From: Fastidiosipila sp964627125
Lineage (GTDB): Bacteria; Bacillota; Clostridia; Saccharofermentanales; Fastidiosipilaceae
NCBI GenBank assembly: GCA_964627125.1
Contig: CAZVJQ010000001.1
Location: 30,868 to 94,867 of the forward strand
Direction of reading: 5' to 3'
Length of the DNA: 64,000 nt
The notes beneath the pieces are model-generated. The model was not told the DNA's origin and did no database searches. It saw only the letters and a program-made list of their open reading frames with translations. Of this stretch, positions 24,949 to 33,377 are shown in pieces. Each line of letters begins with the position of its first letter. Position 1 is the stretch's first letter. The translations under genes and the position numbers were made by a program.

Positions 24949-25386
24949 TTAGCAAATAGTCACAACATTAAATTCAGAAAATAGTTCGGCTATTCTACTA
25001 GTGCTAATTTTTCTTATTGCAGTAAGGTCATCTGCTTCAAGATATTGTTCACTAGAATCTTCAGAAATATAAACTCTAACTCCCTTTTCACTAGCTTCCT
25101 TCCAAACTGAATTTAGCTCATTATCTAGGTTCAAAGTATTTAAAGCTTCAGAGCATAATAAATAAATGGAAGAGTTTTTAGTATTTTCATGACGAGATAA
25201 TAATGACTTAACAAGAGAATTCAAAAGTTGTACATTAGATTCATTTTTATCTGATCCAATAAAATCTTTCGTGAAGTAATACAACTTACTAGATGAAAAA
25301 TTATCTTCGGCTAAGAACATGAATTTCTCATCAGTCCCAATCTTTACCTCAAATTCATTCTCCAACTCAATTTCCCTAGTCATCAT
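24949..25386 (-). CDS. Hypothetical protein, last gene of the yebC operon
   Basis: 145 aa, acidic, soluble. It shows alternating beta and helix blocks (KLYYFTKDFIG, LLNSLVKSLLSRH, SIYLLCSEALNTL, GVRVYISEDSSEQYLEADDLTAIRKI), suggesting a small Rossmann-like alpha/beta domain, but I recognise no family. It overlaps the DUF6062 gene by 11 bases and shares its ribosome-site context (GAGAGGATA before ATGATG), so the genes are translationally coupled. Confidence 0.6.
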   Translation of the reverse strand: MMTREIELENEFEVKIGTDEKFMFLAEDNFSSSKLYYFTKDFIGSDKNESNVQLLNSLVKSLLSRHENTKNSSIYLLCSEALNTLNLDNELNSVWKEASEKGVRVYISEDSSEQYLEADDLTAIRKISTSRIAELFSEFNVVTIC

Positions 25387-26137
25387 TATCCTCTCTATTC
25401 ATATCAGCAAACCCACTGAGGAAGTTAATACTACGTGGAAGAGAAGTTCTACTATCTCCCCAAGGCTTATCTTTATTTCTATAGTCAAACTTTTGAGTGA
25501 ACCACTCTATTTCAGAAGTGAGACCAGCCATCTTCTCATTTTCAACACGCTCAAGAACATTGATGAAATCTATTGCTTCTTTTTCCTTTAAATGGCTAGT
25601 TGCTTCATCCAATAAATCAGCAACATGAGGAATACAGATTGGAGCAATATCATCAAACTTTTTCATAAAACTACTGTCTGTTGAAAACTCATAAAAAATT
25701 ACGTCAATGTAATTGACCATAGTGTTGTTTAGCCTATCGCAAAGAGCACAACTATCTGCTAATTCTCTAAACTTGTTAGCAGAACTTCTTAAATTATCTT
25801 TCCAATCAGATTTAGAAAATAATCCTTTACTGGCAGTTGGCTTAGCCTTAGAAAAATTTCTTTCAACATTAGATTTTTGTTCAAGCAGATGGGTATGAGT
25901 CATCAGGCCGAACCCTAGACGGTTATCTTGAGAATTATATAAATCAGTAAAGTGATCATTACAAAAACCCTTCTTATTAGTTTCCAGTCTATTATCTGAT
26001 TCCATTAAAGATGGCCCCAAATAATACTCTACTAATTGCTCAGTTCTAGTATTTTTCAAGTAGCAGAGAGGGCAAATTCTCTTCTGATTAAATGCATCAT
26101 TTACCGGTATTGTATATATCTGTTCTCTTTTCGCCAT
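25376..26137 (-). CDS. DUF6062-family protein
   Basis: 253 aa. Its pattern matches the clostridial DUF6062 family: YTIPVNDAFNQKRICPLCYL at the start, ESDNRLETNKKGFCNDHF, NRLGFGLMTHTHLLEQ, and SCALCDRLNNTMVNYIDVIFY. The paired CxxC (CPLC, CALC) and C..H motifs suggest a structural metal site. Function is unknown. ATG with AGGAGAG upstream. It overlaps the ATPase gene by 37 bases and the next orphan by 11, and that tight packing implies a common complex or pathway. Confidence 0.75.
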   Translation of the reverse strand: MAKREQIYTIPVNDAFNQKRICPLCYLKNTRTEQLVEYYLGPSLMESDNRLETNKKGFCNDHFTDLYNSQDNRLGFGLMTHTHLLEQKSNVERNFSKAKPTASKGLFSKSDWKDNLRSSANKFRELADSCALCDRLNNTMVNYIDVIFYEFSTDSSFMKKFDDIAPICIPHVADLLDEATSHLKEKEAIDFINVLERVENEKMAGLTSEIEWFTQKFDYRNKDKPWGDSRTSLPRSINFLSGFADMNREDNDD

Positions 26138-27429
26138 TCTTCATCTCTCCTATGTTGTACTCTTCTACAAATAACATTTACCCCTAATATATTTATAGAA
26201 GTATAAAATTCTACTTGTTCAATTAATATCTCTTGAATTTCATTCATCACATCTTGAGCATTGTATCCATAGTAAACACTTATTTCTAAGTTGAGCAAAG
26301 CACCGTAGGTGCTTGTCCTTACCTCTAGGTCTGTTATATCTGCTAAAGCTTCTACCTCAGTTAACAATAACTCAATTAGTGAAGTCATCGCCTCATCAGT
26401 AATAACATTAGATCCCTTAGATGAGAAAGTTGGTCTAACAATAGTTCTTTGAGAACCTGCAATTACTTCTTCTACATCGTAGGCAAATCTTCTTCTCAAA
26501 ACTCTAATAGGGTCATAATAAGCACCACTAAATTCATGTTTAATTTCCATGCTAGTTACTGGAATAGCGTGGCTACCTTGAGTTTTCCTAGTAAATTTAG
26601 CACTCTCTTGCTCTTCAGGACTTGATACATCGCTAATTCTAATGAATTCAGCAGGTGGATTTAACCACAAATTCTCACAAATCTTGTAAACCATACCATC
26701 TGATGTACCTAATATCATTAGCTTATCAGTGTCTAAATCAGCAATAGCTCTTCGCATATTATTTGCTGTAGCTTCATCAAAAAACATTGCTAATCTGACT
26801 GACTCTATTCTGGTTTTCGCCTTCTTAGCAGTTGAACCTGCAAGAATATAACCATCTTCAATTAAAAGAGCATCATCTATGAAGTAGTCTATGCCTCTTT
26901 CTTTAGCAACTCTATTCGCTCTAGTTGACTTACCAGTTCCTGCAGTTCCAACAAATGCAATTACCTTTACCTTAGATAACTTCTTTCTTAGAGCTTCATC
27001 AATCTGCTCTTCTTCATTAAGAATTCGATCTTCTACAGCTTGATTTCTTCGATTTATAGGATTAGCACCTTGAAGAGCGCTGAAAAACACGTCACGCCTA
27101 TTAGCTGGAGTTTCTTCTACTTCTTCAACCTTCTCTTCTTCACGTCTCCTAGTAAATCTAAATCTTCTTATTGCTCTTTTTTTATCCTCAACTTCTTTCG
27201 TAGTTAATTCTTGAGCTTTTTTACTTGAGCTAGTATTTGAACTCTTTAACTTTTGATTATCATCAATTGCGGCTATAACATCACTAGGGCTACTGCTTGT
27301 TCTTCTCGGTTGAATATCCAGATTAAGCTCAGTGTTTGCTATTTTTTCAATGAGCGCACTGGAATTCTCCAAAACTTCTTCTTGCTTGGAGTCAGATCTT
27401 CTTTGAAAAAAAGGTATGTTAAAAGCCAT
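26101..27429 (-). CDS. P-loop ATPase with C-terminal Asp23-like segment
   Basis: 442 aa. The N-terminal 145 residues are charged and low-complexity (Ser/Lys/Glu/Arg-rich). A P-loop NTPase core follows from about residue 155, with Walker A GTAGTGKST and FIDDALLIEDGYIL, perhaps acting like the Walker B/specificity region. The last 90 residues (SLIELLLTEVEALADITDLEVRT onward to INILGVNVICRRV) resemble the Asp23/YloU fold by strand and helix pattern. A kinase-like or partner-anchoring role is possible. It lies 28 bases after yebC, and a 7-bp hairpin (27442-27458) precedes its start, with no clear ribosome site. Confidence 0.6.
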   Translation of the reverse strand: MAFNIPFFQRRSDSKQEEVLENSSALIEKIANTELNLDIQPRRTSSSPSDVIAAIDDNQKLKSSNTSSSKKAQELTTKEVEDKKRAIRRFRFTRRREEEKVEEVEETPANRRDVFFSALQGANPINRRNQAVEDRILNEEEQIDEALRKKLSKVKVIAFVGTAGTGKSTRANRVAKERGIDYFIDDALLIEDGYILAGSTAKKAKTRIESVRLAMFFDEATANNMRRAIADLDTDKLMILGTSDGMVYKICENLWLNPPAEFIRISDVSSPEEQESAKFTRKTQGSHAIPVTSMEIKHEFSGAYYDPIRVLRRRFAYDVEEVIAGSQRTIVRPTFSSKGSNVITDEAMTSLIELLLTEVEALADITDLEVRTSTYGALLNLEISVYYGYNAQDVMNEIQEILIEQVEFYTSINILGVNVICRRVQHRRDEEWRKENRYIQYR

Positions 27430-27457
27430 AGGATAAGTTATGGTAATTAGAAATTAC

Positions 27458-28180
27458 CTACTCCTCATTTTCCCAGTTGTGATATACATCTTGAACATCA
27501 TCATCATCTTCTAGATCATCAATAAGTTTTTGCATTTTTTCTGCATCTGCTTCATCTAATGCAACAGTGTTCATCGGAACTGGCCCTACACTGCTATCAA
27601 TTATTTCATATTCTGCAGCAATCGCATCTTTCACTGCATTAAAATCTGCAGGGGTTGTGACAACTCTAAATCCTTCTTCAGATGATTCTATATCTTCTGC
27701 ACCAGCATCTAGCGCTAACATCATTAATTCTTCTTCATCGACATCATCGATTGATAGGTAAATTTCACCCTTCTCTTCGAACATAAATGTTACGCTACCG
27801 CTTTGGCCCAAGTTACCGCCATGTTTAGTAAATAAATGTCTTACGTTACCAGCTGTTCTATTTTTGTTATCGGTCAAAGCATTAACTATAACAGCAACAC
27901 CATTTGGACCATAGCCTTCATAAGTAATTGGGTCAAAGTGTTCTGCACTACCACTATCACTAGCCTTCTTGATACTTCTATTGATAGAGTCATTAGGCAT
28001 GTTATTAGATTTAGCTTTCTCAATTACATCAGCTAATCTCTTATTAAGATCTGGGTCAGGTCCACCTTCTTTTACAGCAACTTGCAACTCACGACCAAGC
28101 TTAGTAAAAATTTTACCTCTCTTAGCGTCTTGAGCACCTTTTCTTCTCTTAATATTATTCCACTTAGAATGTCCTGCCAT
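27458..28180 (-). CDS. yebC: YebC/PmpR-family translation-rescue or regulatory protein
   Basis: 240 aa, full length. It starts with the family signature MAGHSKWNNIKRRKGAQDAKRGKIF and has GPNGVAVIVNALTDNKNRT and the GGNLGQSGSVTFMFEEKG motif. Members are annotated as transcription regulators, and more recently as ribosome-associated factors that help translate difficult proline stretches. ATG with AAGGA upstream. First gene of a minus-strand operon with the ATPase, DUF6062 and orphan genes; divergent from prfC. Confidence 0.93.
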   Translation of the reverse strand: MAGHSKWNNIKRRKGAQDAKRGKIFTKLGRELQVAVKEGGPDPDLNKRLADVIEKAKSNNMPNDSINRSIKKASDSGSAEHFDPITYEGYGPNGVAVIVNALTDNKNRTAGNVRHLFTKHGGNLGQSGSVTFMFEEKGEIYLSIDDVDEEELMMLALDAGAEDIESSEEGFRVVTTPADFNAVKDAIAAEYEIIDSSVGPVPMNTVALDEADAEKMQKLIDDLEDDDDVQDVYHNWENEE

Positions 28181-28337
28181 CTCGTTCCTTCTTTCAATCT
28201 TAATTTTTAAACGCAGAAAATACTGTCAAATTAGATTACCAAATATATTTATCTAATTTAACAATATCATAATTTGCTTGCTTACTATATTATAATACTT
28301 TTGAATACTAGATGTAATTATAGAGGATTGAATAATA

Positions 28338-29963
28338 ATGAGCAATTTAACCCAAGAAATTAAGCGAAGAAGAACCTTCGCCATCATCTCTCACCCGGAT
28401 GCTGGTAAGACTACAATAACTGAAAAATTCCTATTGTATGGTGGTGCTATACGAGAAGCTGGTTCTGTTCGTGCAAGGAAAGCTAATAAACACGCTACAA
28501 GTGACTGGATGGAGATAGAAAAACAACGTGGTATTTCTGTCACCTCATCAGTCATGCAATTTGAATACGATGGTTTTTGCGTAAATATATTAGATACTCC
28601 AGGTCACCAAGACTTCTCTGAGGATACTTATAGAACACTAACTGCAGCCGATGCAGCCGTCATGTTAATTGATGGTGCTAGAGGTGTTGAGCCACAAACT
28701 ATTAAATTATTCCAAGTTTGTAGAATGCGTGGAATTCCTATTTTTACTTTCGTAAATAAAATGGATAGAGCTTCTAGAGATCCTTTTGACTTAATGGATG
28801 AAATTGAGCAAGTATTAGGGATTAATGCAATTCCATTTAACTGGCCAATTGGTATTTACGGTGACTTCAAAGGTGTTTACAACCGTAGAACTCGTGAAGT
28901 TGAATTGTTTAACGATGAAGAAGATGACCATGGTGCAAGTCGAGTTAAAGTAGAAGTAAATGACATTGATGACCCTAAATTAGGAGAAATCTTAGGTGAA
29001 ACCTATCACAATGATTTAATGGAAGACATTGAATTATTGGATGTTGCTGGGGATGACTTTGACCAAGATTTAGTGGATGTAGGTGAACTTACACCTATGT
29101 TTTTTGGATCAGCTATTACAAACTTTGGTGTGGAAACATTCCTTGAGAACTTCCTTGATATGAGCCCTGAACCTTCTGCAAGAAAAAGTGATGAAGGTTT
29201 AGTTGAAGCTACTGATGATAATTTCAGAGGATTTATTTTCAAAATTCAAGCGAACATGAACCCTGGTCATAGAGATAGACTCGCCTTCCTAAGAATTAAC
29301 TCTGGTAAGTTTGAAGCAGACATGGAAGTTGTAAATGTTAGTACACAAAAAACTATGAGACTGCAGCAACCTCAACAATTTATGGCACAAGACCACAAGA
29401 CTGTTGATGAGGCTTATGCTGGAGATATTATAGGTATTTATGACCCAGGTGTATTTAGAATTGGAGATAGTATCTGTGTTAAAGGTTCTGAAGTTAACTT
29501 CGAGCCAATTCCAAGCTTCCCACCAGAGCACTTCGCTAGAGTTAGTCCAAAAACTAGTATGAAGCGTAAGCAATTTATTAAGGGTATGGAGCAGCTCGCA
29601 CAAGAAGGTACTATTCAGATGTATAAAGAGCCTTCTATCGGTACAGAGACTTACGTTGTAGGTGTTGTTGGTACATTGCAGTTTGATGTTCTTCGCGAGA
29701 GATTGAAGAATGAATATAAGGTTGAAATTGACTTGTTCCCACTAAACTACAGATTCGCTAGATGGGTTAGTTGGAATGATCTAAGTAAGAAAATTGATAT
29801 TAATGATATTGATAAGACAAGTACTACCCTATTAGTTGAAGACCACTTAAATAATGCAGTTCTATTATTTGAATCTCAATGGGCAATAAATTGGGTCCTC
29901 GAGAAAAATGAAGGTATAAATCTACAAACGATTAATGATGGGCAAAATGTCAGTCAGGTGTAA
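28338..29963 (+). CDS. prfC: Peptide chain release factor 3
   Basis: GTPase that removes RF1/RF2 from the ribosome after termination. 541 aa. G-domain motifs: SHPDAGKTTITEK (G1), ISVTSSVMQF (G2), DTPGHQDFSEDTYR (G3) and NKMDR (G4). RF3 domain II and III features follow (FRGFIFKIQANMNPGHRDR; GTLQFDVLRERL). ATG at 28338 with GAGG about 11 bases upstream. A single-gene unit closed by a strong bidirectional terminator. Confidence 0.95.
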   Translation: MSNLTQEIKRRRTFAIISHPDAGKTTITEKFLLYGGAIREAGSVRARKANKHATSDWMEIEKQRGISVTSSVMQFEYDGFCVNILDTPGHQDFSEDTYRTLTAADAAVMLIDGARGVEPQTIKLFQVCRMRGIPIFTFVNKMDRASRDPFDLMDEIEQVLGINAIPFNWPIGIYGDFKGVYNRRTREVELFNDEEDDHGASRVKVEVNDIDDPKLGEILGETYHNDLMEDIELLDVAGDDFDQDLVDVGELTPMFFGSAITNFGVETFLENFLDMSPEPSARKSDEGLVEATDDNFRGFIFKIQANMNPGHRDRLAFLRINSGKFEADMEVVNVSTQKTMRLQQPQQFMAQDHKTVDEAYAGDIIGIYDPGVFRIGDSICVKGSEVNFEPIPSFPPEHFARVSPKTSMKRKQFIKGMEQLAQEGTIQMYKEPSIGTETYVVGVVGTLQFDVLRERLKNEYKVEIDLFPLNYRFARWVSWNDLSKKIDINDIDKTSTTLLVEDHLNNAVLLFESQWAINWVLEKNEGINLQTINDGQNVSQV

Positions 29964-29972
29964 GATAAAATT

Positions 29973-30003
29973 AATCCCAAATCTTAATTGATTTGGGATT
30001 TTT
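29973..30003. terminator. Bidirectional terminator between prfC and the YxjG-like gene
   Basis: 11-bp stem AATCCCAAATC/GATTTGGGATT with a 6-base loop, followed by TTT on plus and by AATTTTAT on minus. Confidence 0.85.
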
Positions 30004-30005
30004 GC

Positions 30006-31109
30006 TTATACTAAATCTTGGCAAGACACTAGTAAATCAATTTTTCTCCACTGAGTCTCTTCATCTATGCTATTTCCTTCTTCAACTGATGCAAATCCAC
30101 ATTGAGGAGAGATTGCGATATTATCGCCTATTATTGTTTTTGCCTCTGCTAAACGGTTATTAATCTTCTCTTTATCTTCTATGACATCAGTTTTAGTAGA
30201 AATTAAACCAGCAACGAAAGTTTTACCACTATCCTTAAGAATTGACCAAGGGTCAAATGAACCAGAGCGTTCATCGTCATATTCTATGAAGAAGCCATCA
30301 AAATCTAAACTAGCAATTATTGGAGCAACATCGTCATAGAAGCCATTAAATAAAGGCTTACCCTTGAAGTTGCCTTTACAGAAGTGATTTGTAATAACCA
30401 TATCTTTAGGTCTATTTGTAAGAGCAAGACTAGTAACTTTCTCAAACCACGATAAAACCTCTGCTTGTGTATACCCTAGATTATTTACTTTCGCTAAGAA
30501 TTTATCGTCTACAAGGTAAGTCCAAGAAGTATCATCTATTTGCAAGTATCTACAACCATGAGCATACAAATCCTGAATTACATCTCTATAAGCTTGGCCA
30601 ATATCTTCAATAAGTAAATCTAAGTCTTCTCCATAATAAGGAGTATCCTTAATACCTAGTTGCAAAAGATGGTCAATTAAAATCATGTTTGGTCCTGAAA
30701 TATTTTTCTTAGGAGTTACACTAGGATATTTTTTACTAACGTCAAGTAGGAAATCCCATGCTTCAATCTCAGGATGACTCTTGTCTTTATCATAGAAAAA
30801 TTTACCACTTACTTTTCCATACTCAATATTATGTTTTGCGCCATTAATTTCTTTTTCTAAATGAACTGTCTCAAATCCATCGAAAGTATGTAACCAATCT
30901 AAGTGCCACCATCTACGTCTAAATTCACCATCTGTTACAAACTGTAGACCATGCAAAACTTGCTTCTCTACTAACTCTGCAATTGCATCATTCTCAACAG
31001 AAGTTAACTCTTCTCTATCAATTTCATTATTAAAGAATGCTCTTCTAGCAGTTACTAAATCCTTAGGTCTTAAAAATGACCCTACAATATCATATTTAAA
31101 ATCAAGCAT
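30006..31109 (-). CDS. MetE C-terminal-domain-like methyltransferase (YxjG/YxjH family)
   Basis: 367 aa, single barrel homologous to the catalytic half of cobalamin-independent methionine synthase. The N-terminus KYDIVGSFLRPKDL and the segment TDGEFRRRWWHLDWL are typical of B. subtilis YxjG/YxjH. Zinc-ligand candidates are the His/Cys in NHFCKG, a Glu near FFIEYDDER, and the Cys in SPQCGFAS. These proteins probably methylate homocysteine or a related thiol with a folate or other donor. I see no S-box riboswitch: the gene follows the kinase-like gene by only 17 bases. Confidence 0.85.
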   Translation of the reverse strand: MLDFKYDIVGSFLRPKDLVTARRAFFNNEIDREELTSVENDAIAELVEKQVLHGLQFVTDGEFRRRWWHLDWLHTFDGFETVHLEKEINGAKHNIEYGKVSGKFFYDKDKSHPEIEAWDFLLDVSKKYPSVTPKKNISGPNMILIDHLLQLGIKDTPYYGEDLDLLIEDIGQAYRDVIQDLYAHGCRYLQIDDTSWTYLVDDKFLAKVNNLGYTQAEVLSWFEKVTSLALTNRPKDMVITNHFCKGNFKGKPLFNGFYDDVAPIIASLDFDGFFIEYDDERSGSFDPWSILKDSGKTFVAGLISTKTDVIEDKEKINNRLAEAKTIIGDNIAISPQCGFASVEEGNSIDEETQWRKIDLLVSCQDLV

Positions 31110-31126
31110 AATTTACCTTCCAAATC

Positions 31127-31987
31127 CTAATCTAAATACCAGCTTGGTAATGGATTTTGCATATTATCAAACCAAGTTAAAATGTCTTCTACTTGCTTTA
31201 ACATTACTACTTCCTCTTCCTTACCATAAGCTATAGCCCACGGTATGTGACTCAAACTGTTGCTACTAATGTAGAGCGATAATAGCTTCCAAAATGTCAT
31301 AGGTGGCTCCTGATTAAAGTATCCATCTACCATTCCTTTTGCAAATTGATCTGAAGCTTGAGCACTCCACACAATTCTATTAAATTCTTCCCATGGATCT
31401 CCAAAATCATATTTATCAAAATCTATGATAAATATTTCATTATTTGAAATCATCATGTTTCCTATATGGTAATCTCCATGTTGGAAGGTATGATTTCTTC
31501 CCTTGAGTAAATGTCTATTTTTTTCTATGTAATCTAAAAAATAATGTGCATCAGGATGTTCATAACCTGAGGATAAGTAATTATGGATTTTTCTATCCAT
31601 CTTTGCATTAAATTTTTCATCCCATGATTTTGTCTGAGATGGAGCTTCTATTTTATGTATTTCAAGCAAGTATTCACCAAACTTGTAGCCAAAATCATAT
31701 TGTTCCTCATTTGAAAATATGGGAATTACATCTCTAGCGTCTTTTGCCTCTAGCCATTCTTCGATTGTATAAATCTGATTATCACTTATTCCAATTTCTA
31801 TAGGTTTACTAACTGGTAGTCCTGCTTTTGCCACTAGCTCTTGATAATGAAAAGCTTCTCTCACTCTCTTCTCGTTTTCTAAGGAAGAAATTCTTAGGAG
31901 AAATTTTTCGCCAGTATCAGAGGTGATGCAATATTTATCGTCACCGGACCAACCTTTATCAATTTTTTCTTTATTGGTTATATTCAT
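31127..31987 (-). CDS. Aminoglycoside-phosphotransferase-fold kinase, substrate unknown
   Basis: 286 aa APH/choline-kinase-like protein. The catalytic loop HGDYHIGNMM and the metal-binding IIDFDKYDFGDPWEEFNR are both present, as are N-lobe features (EKFLLRIS, then YTIEEWLEAKDA as the hinge). This architecture is shared by antibiotic kinases and by small-metabolite kinases (e.g. methylthioribose, homoserine, choline). With a methionine-synthase-like neighbour downstream, a metabolic role is at least as likely as resistance; that is inference. AAGGAG ribosome site immediately follows a terminator U-tract. Confidence 0.75.
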   Translation of the reverse strand: MNITNKEKIDKGWSGDDKYCITSDTGEKFLLRISSLENEKRVREAFHYQELVAKAGLPVSKPIEIGISDNQIYTIEEWLEAKDARDVIPIFSNEEQYDFGYKFGEYLLEIHKIEAPSQTKSWDEKFNAKMDRKIHNYLSSGYEHPDAHYFLDYIEKNRHLLKGRNHTFQHGDYHIGNMMISNNEIFIIDFDKYDFGDPWEEFNRIVWSAQASDQFAKGMVDGYFNQEPPMTFWKLLSLYISSNSLSHIPWAIAYGKEEEVVMLKQVEDILTWFDNMQNPLPSWYLD

Positions 31988-31996
31988 ATTTCTCCT

Positions 31997-32045
31997 TAAA
32001 AAATACCCAAGACACCAAACCTAAACTTAGATTCAAACTCTTGGG
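31997..32045 (-). terminator. Terminator between the Fur-family gene and the kinase-like gene
   Basis: CCCAAGA (32006-32012) pairs with TCTTGGG (32039-32045), with a small inner CTAA/TTAG pairing. On the minus strand a T6 run follows and the kinase gene's AAGGAG is adjacent to it. It either ends the zinc operon or acts as a conditional attenuator. Confidence 0.7.
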
Positions 32046-32054
32046 CAAATAATA

Positions 32055-32501
32055 TTAAGCTTCTAATTTTTCTTGGCATTCTCTACATAGACCAAAAACC
32101 TCTAGTCTGTGGTACTGCGCAGTAAAACCCTCTTCAACTAATGTGTCAGAAAGATTATCTATATAGCAAAATGTTAATGGAATTTCTGTTCTACAATTTT
32201 CGCAAATAGCATAATGAGCATGTGTGCTCTCGTGCAAGTGATAATAAACACTCTCAGATTCAGGCATTCTCACCTGGTGAGCTAACCCCTTCTCTTCAAA
32301 TGCTTCCAAATTTCTATATACAGTACTTAACCAAATCGATTGTTCACCGACTTGTTCAACAACTCTATCGAAAATTTCTTTCGCATCTAATGGAACCTCA
32401 GCAGCTAGCATTACCTCTAGAATATAAATTCTAGTACTAGTATTTCTAATTCCATTTTCTTTTAGAATCTGTAATGCTTCATCTCTATAATTTTCTACCA
32501 T
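32055..32501 (-). CDS. Fur-family metalloregulator, probably Zur
   Basis: 148 aa. It has the N-terminal winged helix (RNTSTRIYILEVML, then STVYRNLEAFEEKGL, the Fur recognition helix) and a C-terminal dimerisation domain. The latter has HESTHAHYAICENC and a second C..C pair in LCREC, forming the Cys4 structural zinc site. Regulatory ligands are His/Glu-rich (HLHESTHAH). Being third in an operon with a zinc-type ABC ATPase and permease makes Zur the most likely paralogue, rather than Fur or PerR. ATG with no strong ribosome site visible; 15 bases after the permease gene. Confidence 0.8.
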   Translation of the reverse strand: MVENYRDEALQILKENGIRNTSTRIYILEVMLAAEVPLDAKEIFDRVVEQVGEQSIWLSTVYRNLEAFEEKGLAHQVRMPESESVYYHLHESTHAHYAICENCRTEIPLTFCYIDNLSDTLVEEGFTAQYHRLEVFGLCRECQEKLEA

Positions 32502-32516
32502 AACTACACCCCACTA

Positions 32517-33377
32517 TTAAAACATTGGACCTTTTTTAGCTTGTTCTTGCTGAGTGCGAAGATTTTTAGCCTTAAAGTTCATGAATAATCTACTAAATAT
32601 TGAAAGGACTAATAAGACTAAAACACTGAATAATACGATAGTACCACCTGGTGCTAATCCATATAAGTAAGATGCCACAACTCCCATGACTGTGGAGAAT
32701 GCTCCAATGATCATACTGGCGACATATGTATTTTTATAATTCAAGTGTAATTGCATTGCAGCTGCATAAGGAATTACTAAGAGTGAAGAAATAACTAATG
32801 TACCCACACTCCTTGATGCTACACCTACGGTCAAAGCAGTCATCACCGTAAATAAAGTATCCACTAGAACTGTGTTAACACCTGCTAATCTTGCACCTTC
32901 TGGATCAAAACTCATAAAGAATAATTCCTTATAAAATAGCAATCCGAAGAGAACAACTATAGCTGATACAACAATAGTTAAATTACGCTCAGCTGGACTA
33001 ATTGCAACAATACTACCAAATAGATAAGATGAAAAACTCCTACCAGTTCCAGCCATATTAGATAAAATACCTGCCAAACCAACAGAAGTTGCAATAACAA
33101 TTGCTGAAGCAATCTCTGCATATCTAGCAAATAATCTTCTTATCAACTCTAAAACGAAAGCAGCTACTAAGGTACCAATCAATGACCAAATAGTTGGGTT
33201 CATCCCAATTACCACACCTAGTGCAACACCAGCAAGAGCTGAGTGTGATAGAGCATCCCCTATATTAGCCTGTCTTCTTAGTACAACAGTTTGCCCAATA
33301 GTTGCAGATGCTAAACCTATAAATATAGCAACAATAAGTGCTGTTCTCATGAATGAGAAAGAAAGCATTTCTAACAT
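32517..33377 (-). CDS. znuB: Zinc/manganese-type ABC transporter permease (ABC-3 family)
   Basis: 286 aa, eight to nine hydrophobic helices. Typical ABC-3 motifs are QTVVLRRQANIGDALSHSALAGVALG in the first third (with the conserved ALSHSAL turn) and SVGTLVISSLLVIPYAAAMQL near the end. Imports Zn2+ or Mn2+ with its ATPase partner. It overlaps the ATPase stop by 1 base. No substrate-binding lipoprotein gene is nearby, so that component must be encoded elsewhere. Confidence 0.88.
   Translation of the reverse strand: MLEMLSFSFMRTALIVAIFIGLASATIGQTVVLRRQANIGDALSHSALAGVALGVVIGMNPTIWSLIGTLVAAFVLELIRRLFARYAEIASAIVIATSVGLAGILSNMAGTGRSFSSYLFGSIVAISPAERNLTIVVSAIVVLFGLLFYKELFFMSFDPEGARLAGVNTVLVDTLFTVMTALTVGVASRSVGTLVISSLLVIPYAAAMQLHLNYKNTYVASMIIGAFSTVMGVVASYLYGLAPGGTIVLFSVLVLLVLSIFSRLFMNFKAKNLRTQQEQAKKGPMF

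Noticed and set aside
27253..28036. Several plus-strand frames of 60-67 codons opposite the ATPase and yebC
   Set aside because: Antisense shadows of conserved genes with no ribosome sites.
31110..31127. S-box riboswitch upstream of the YxjG-like gene
   Set aside because: Only 17 bases separate it from the upstream gene; no room for the aptamer.
31127..31987. Aminoglycoside resistance gene
   Set aside because: The catalytic fold is shared by many metabolic kinases; the metabolic neighbour and lack of a mobile context do not support a resistance call.
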